The notes under the pieces: model-generated
Seen by the model: only the letters and a program-made list of their open reading frames with translations
Database searches by the model: none
What the model was told of the DNA's origin: nothing
Program-made: the position numbers and the translations under genes
Assembly: GCA_022577435.1 (NCBI GenBank)
Contig: JAKOON010000020.1
Span: 10,011,324-10,075,323 of the forward strand
DNA: 64,000 nt
Direction of reading: 5' to 3'
Source of the DNA: Embiotoca jacksoni
Lineage: Eukaryota; Chordata; Actinopteri; Embiotocidae
Shown here: piece by piece, positions 63,333 through 64,000 of the stretch
Layout: every line of letters begins with the position of its first letter
How positions within the stretch are numbered: the stretch's first letter is position 1

Positions 63333-63488
63333 TCTGCTGTCATCTGGGCCACCAGGTCAAAGGAAGCGAATCCGGCGTTGACGAAGTTGTCACGGTAGCG
63401 GCTCATCTTGATAGCGTCCAGCCAGTCCCCCACAGTGGTGAAAGTGGTATAGTCTGGCACACAGCGGTCAAGCAAGGGCTGGGATACC
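63333..63488 (-). CDS. ephb3: Ephrin type-B receptor 3, penultimate coding exon (SAM domain)
   Basis: The 156-bp exon encodes the linker after the kinase domain and most of the sterile alpha motif domain. It reads SQPLLDRCVPDYTTFTTVG, then DWLDAIKMSRYRDNFVNAG and FASFDLVAQMTAE. The Tyr in VPDYTTF and the SAM helix signature WL-AIKM--Y---F are family features. SAM domains mediate receptor clustering and adaptor binding at the cytoplasmic face of the membrane. The acceptor (CCCCATTGCAG) ends at 63489 and the donor is GA|GTGAGT at 63333/63332. The exon has 1 + 51x3 + 2 bases and joins the last exon in frame to make AED. The long open extension upstream of 63488 is intronic polypyrimidine sequence, not protein. 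Kinase, transmembrane and ephrin-binding exons lie right of the window, so the gene is partial here. Confidence 0.93.
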
Positions 63489-64000
63489 CTGCAATGGGGA
63501 GGAGGGGAGAGGGGGAGAGAGAAAGAGAAACAGAGAGAGAGGGTTAAGGTCGTCACTCTGCTGCCTCTACCGGCCAGCCTCACCCCCAAACGCCCCCCGC
63601 TGAGCGCCACCTCTCCCATTTCTCTGCATCTCCTCCTCATTTCTCCCCCTCTCCTCTCCTCTCCTCCATATGTAAGGAGTTGTGTGCAGGTGGGGGCACG
63701 TTTATGATTGTGGAGAGACTGGCTGGAGTTTTGGGTGGTGGATGTTGGCGCTGCAGCTGGTGAGGCGAGGTGGTGAAATCTGGTCCTGAGTGATGACCAC
63801 CCACATTGGGATTTACAAGAAATCACAGGATCAGATTTTTTCATTTGATATCATTACAAAAACAGGTGTAAGAAGTGAACACTTTTTAGTGCCGAATGCG
63901 GCATCAGTGATTTAAGAAGGTTTCCAACATGTGCCCAGGAAATATCTGGATAACTCTCTGCTCGTCTGCTGGTTCCTGTTCTTCTTGTTGCAGTGACATG
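63489..64000 (-). other. ephb3 intron, continues past window edge
   Basis: This is the intron upstream of the SAM exon. It holds a pyrimidine-rich tract on the transcribed strand (63492-63545, GGAGGGGAGAG-like on plus) that serves the acceptor, then a C/T-rich area near 63640-63665. No sequence resembling the end of a tyrosine kinase domain is seen before the window stops. Confidence 0.75.

Noticed and set aside
63489..63844. N-terminal extension of the SAM exon frame (171 codons in total)
   Set aside because: The part right of 63488 is intronic. A strong acceptor (CCCCATTGCAG) sits exactly where EphB similarity begins, and the extension is the pyrimidine tract plus unrelated residues.

Overview
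The window looks like 64 kb of a ray-finned (teleost) fish chromosome. It is AT-rich and dotted with long CA/GT microsatellites. It carries several repeat types that I recognise as fish-typical, and the one certain gene is vertebrate-specific and split by introns. I see no prokaryotic gene organisation, no rRNA, no tRNA and no CRISPR array. The species cannot be fixed from the sequence alone.

The only gene I can assign with confidence is at the right edge on the minus strand: the last two coding exons of an EphB receptor tyrosine kinase, best read as ephb3. Exon 63333-63488 encodes the linker and most of the SAM domain. Exon 61397-61505 encodes the SAM end and the C-terminal PDZ-binding tail (VQV). 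The two join in phase across a GT-AG intron. A 3' UTR of about 1.7 kb follows, ending at paired poly(A) signals near 59751-59766. The kinase, transmembrane and ligand-binding exons lie beyond the right edge. Everything left of about 59.7 kb is therefore the 3' flank of this gene.

That flank, about 60 kb, is a gene desert as far as I can see. It holds microsatellites and several decayed transposable elements: an L2-like LINE 3' end (8.3-9.1 kb), an internally deleted Tc1-like element (31.8-32.4 kb), a piggyBac-type MITE with TTAA ends (37.5-37.75 kb) nested in a larger repeat, two other terminal-inverted-repeat elements (22.06-22.58 kb and 30.78-31.19 kb), copies of a common fish interspersed repeat (4.9, 9.1 and 44 kb), and a tandemly amplified repeat at 55.6-56.6 kb that carries nuclear-receptor DR1 sites in successive units.

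Non-repetitive stretches that look constrained (36.4, 46.9, 52.0-52.4, 58.8-59.3 and 62.5 kb) and a CpG-rich block at 50.4-50.7 kb are candidate regulatory elements of ephb3 or of an unannotated transcript. Two exon-like open stretches (7.6-7.9 kb minus, 12.7-13.3 kb plus) stay unassigned. I found no convincing undescribed multi-gene system.
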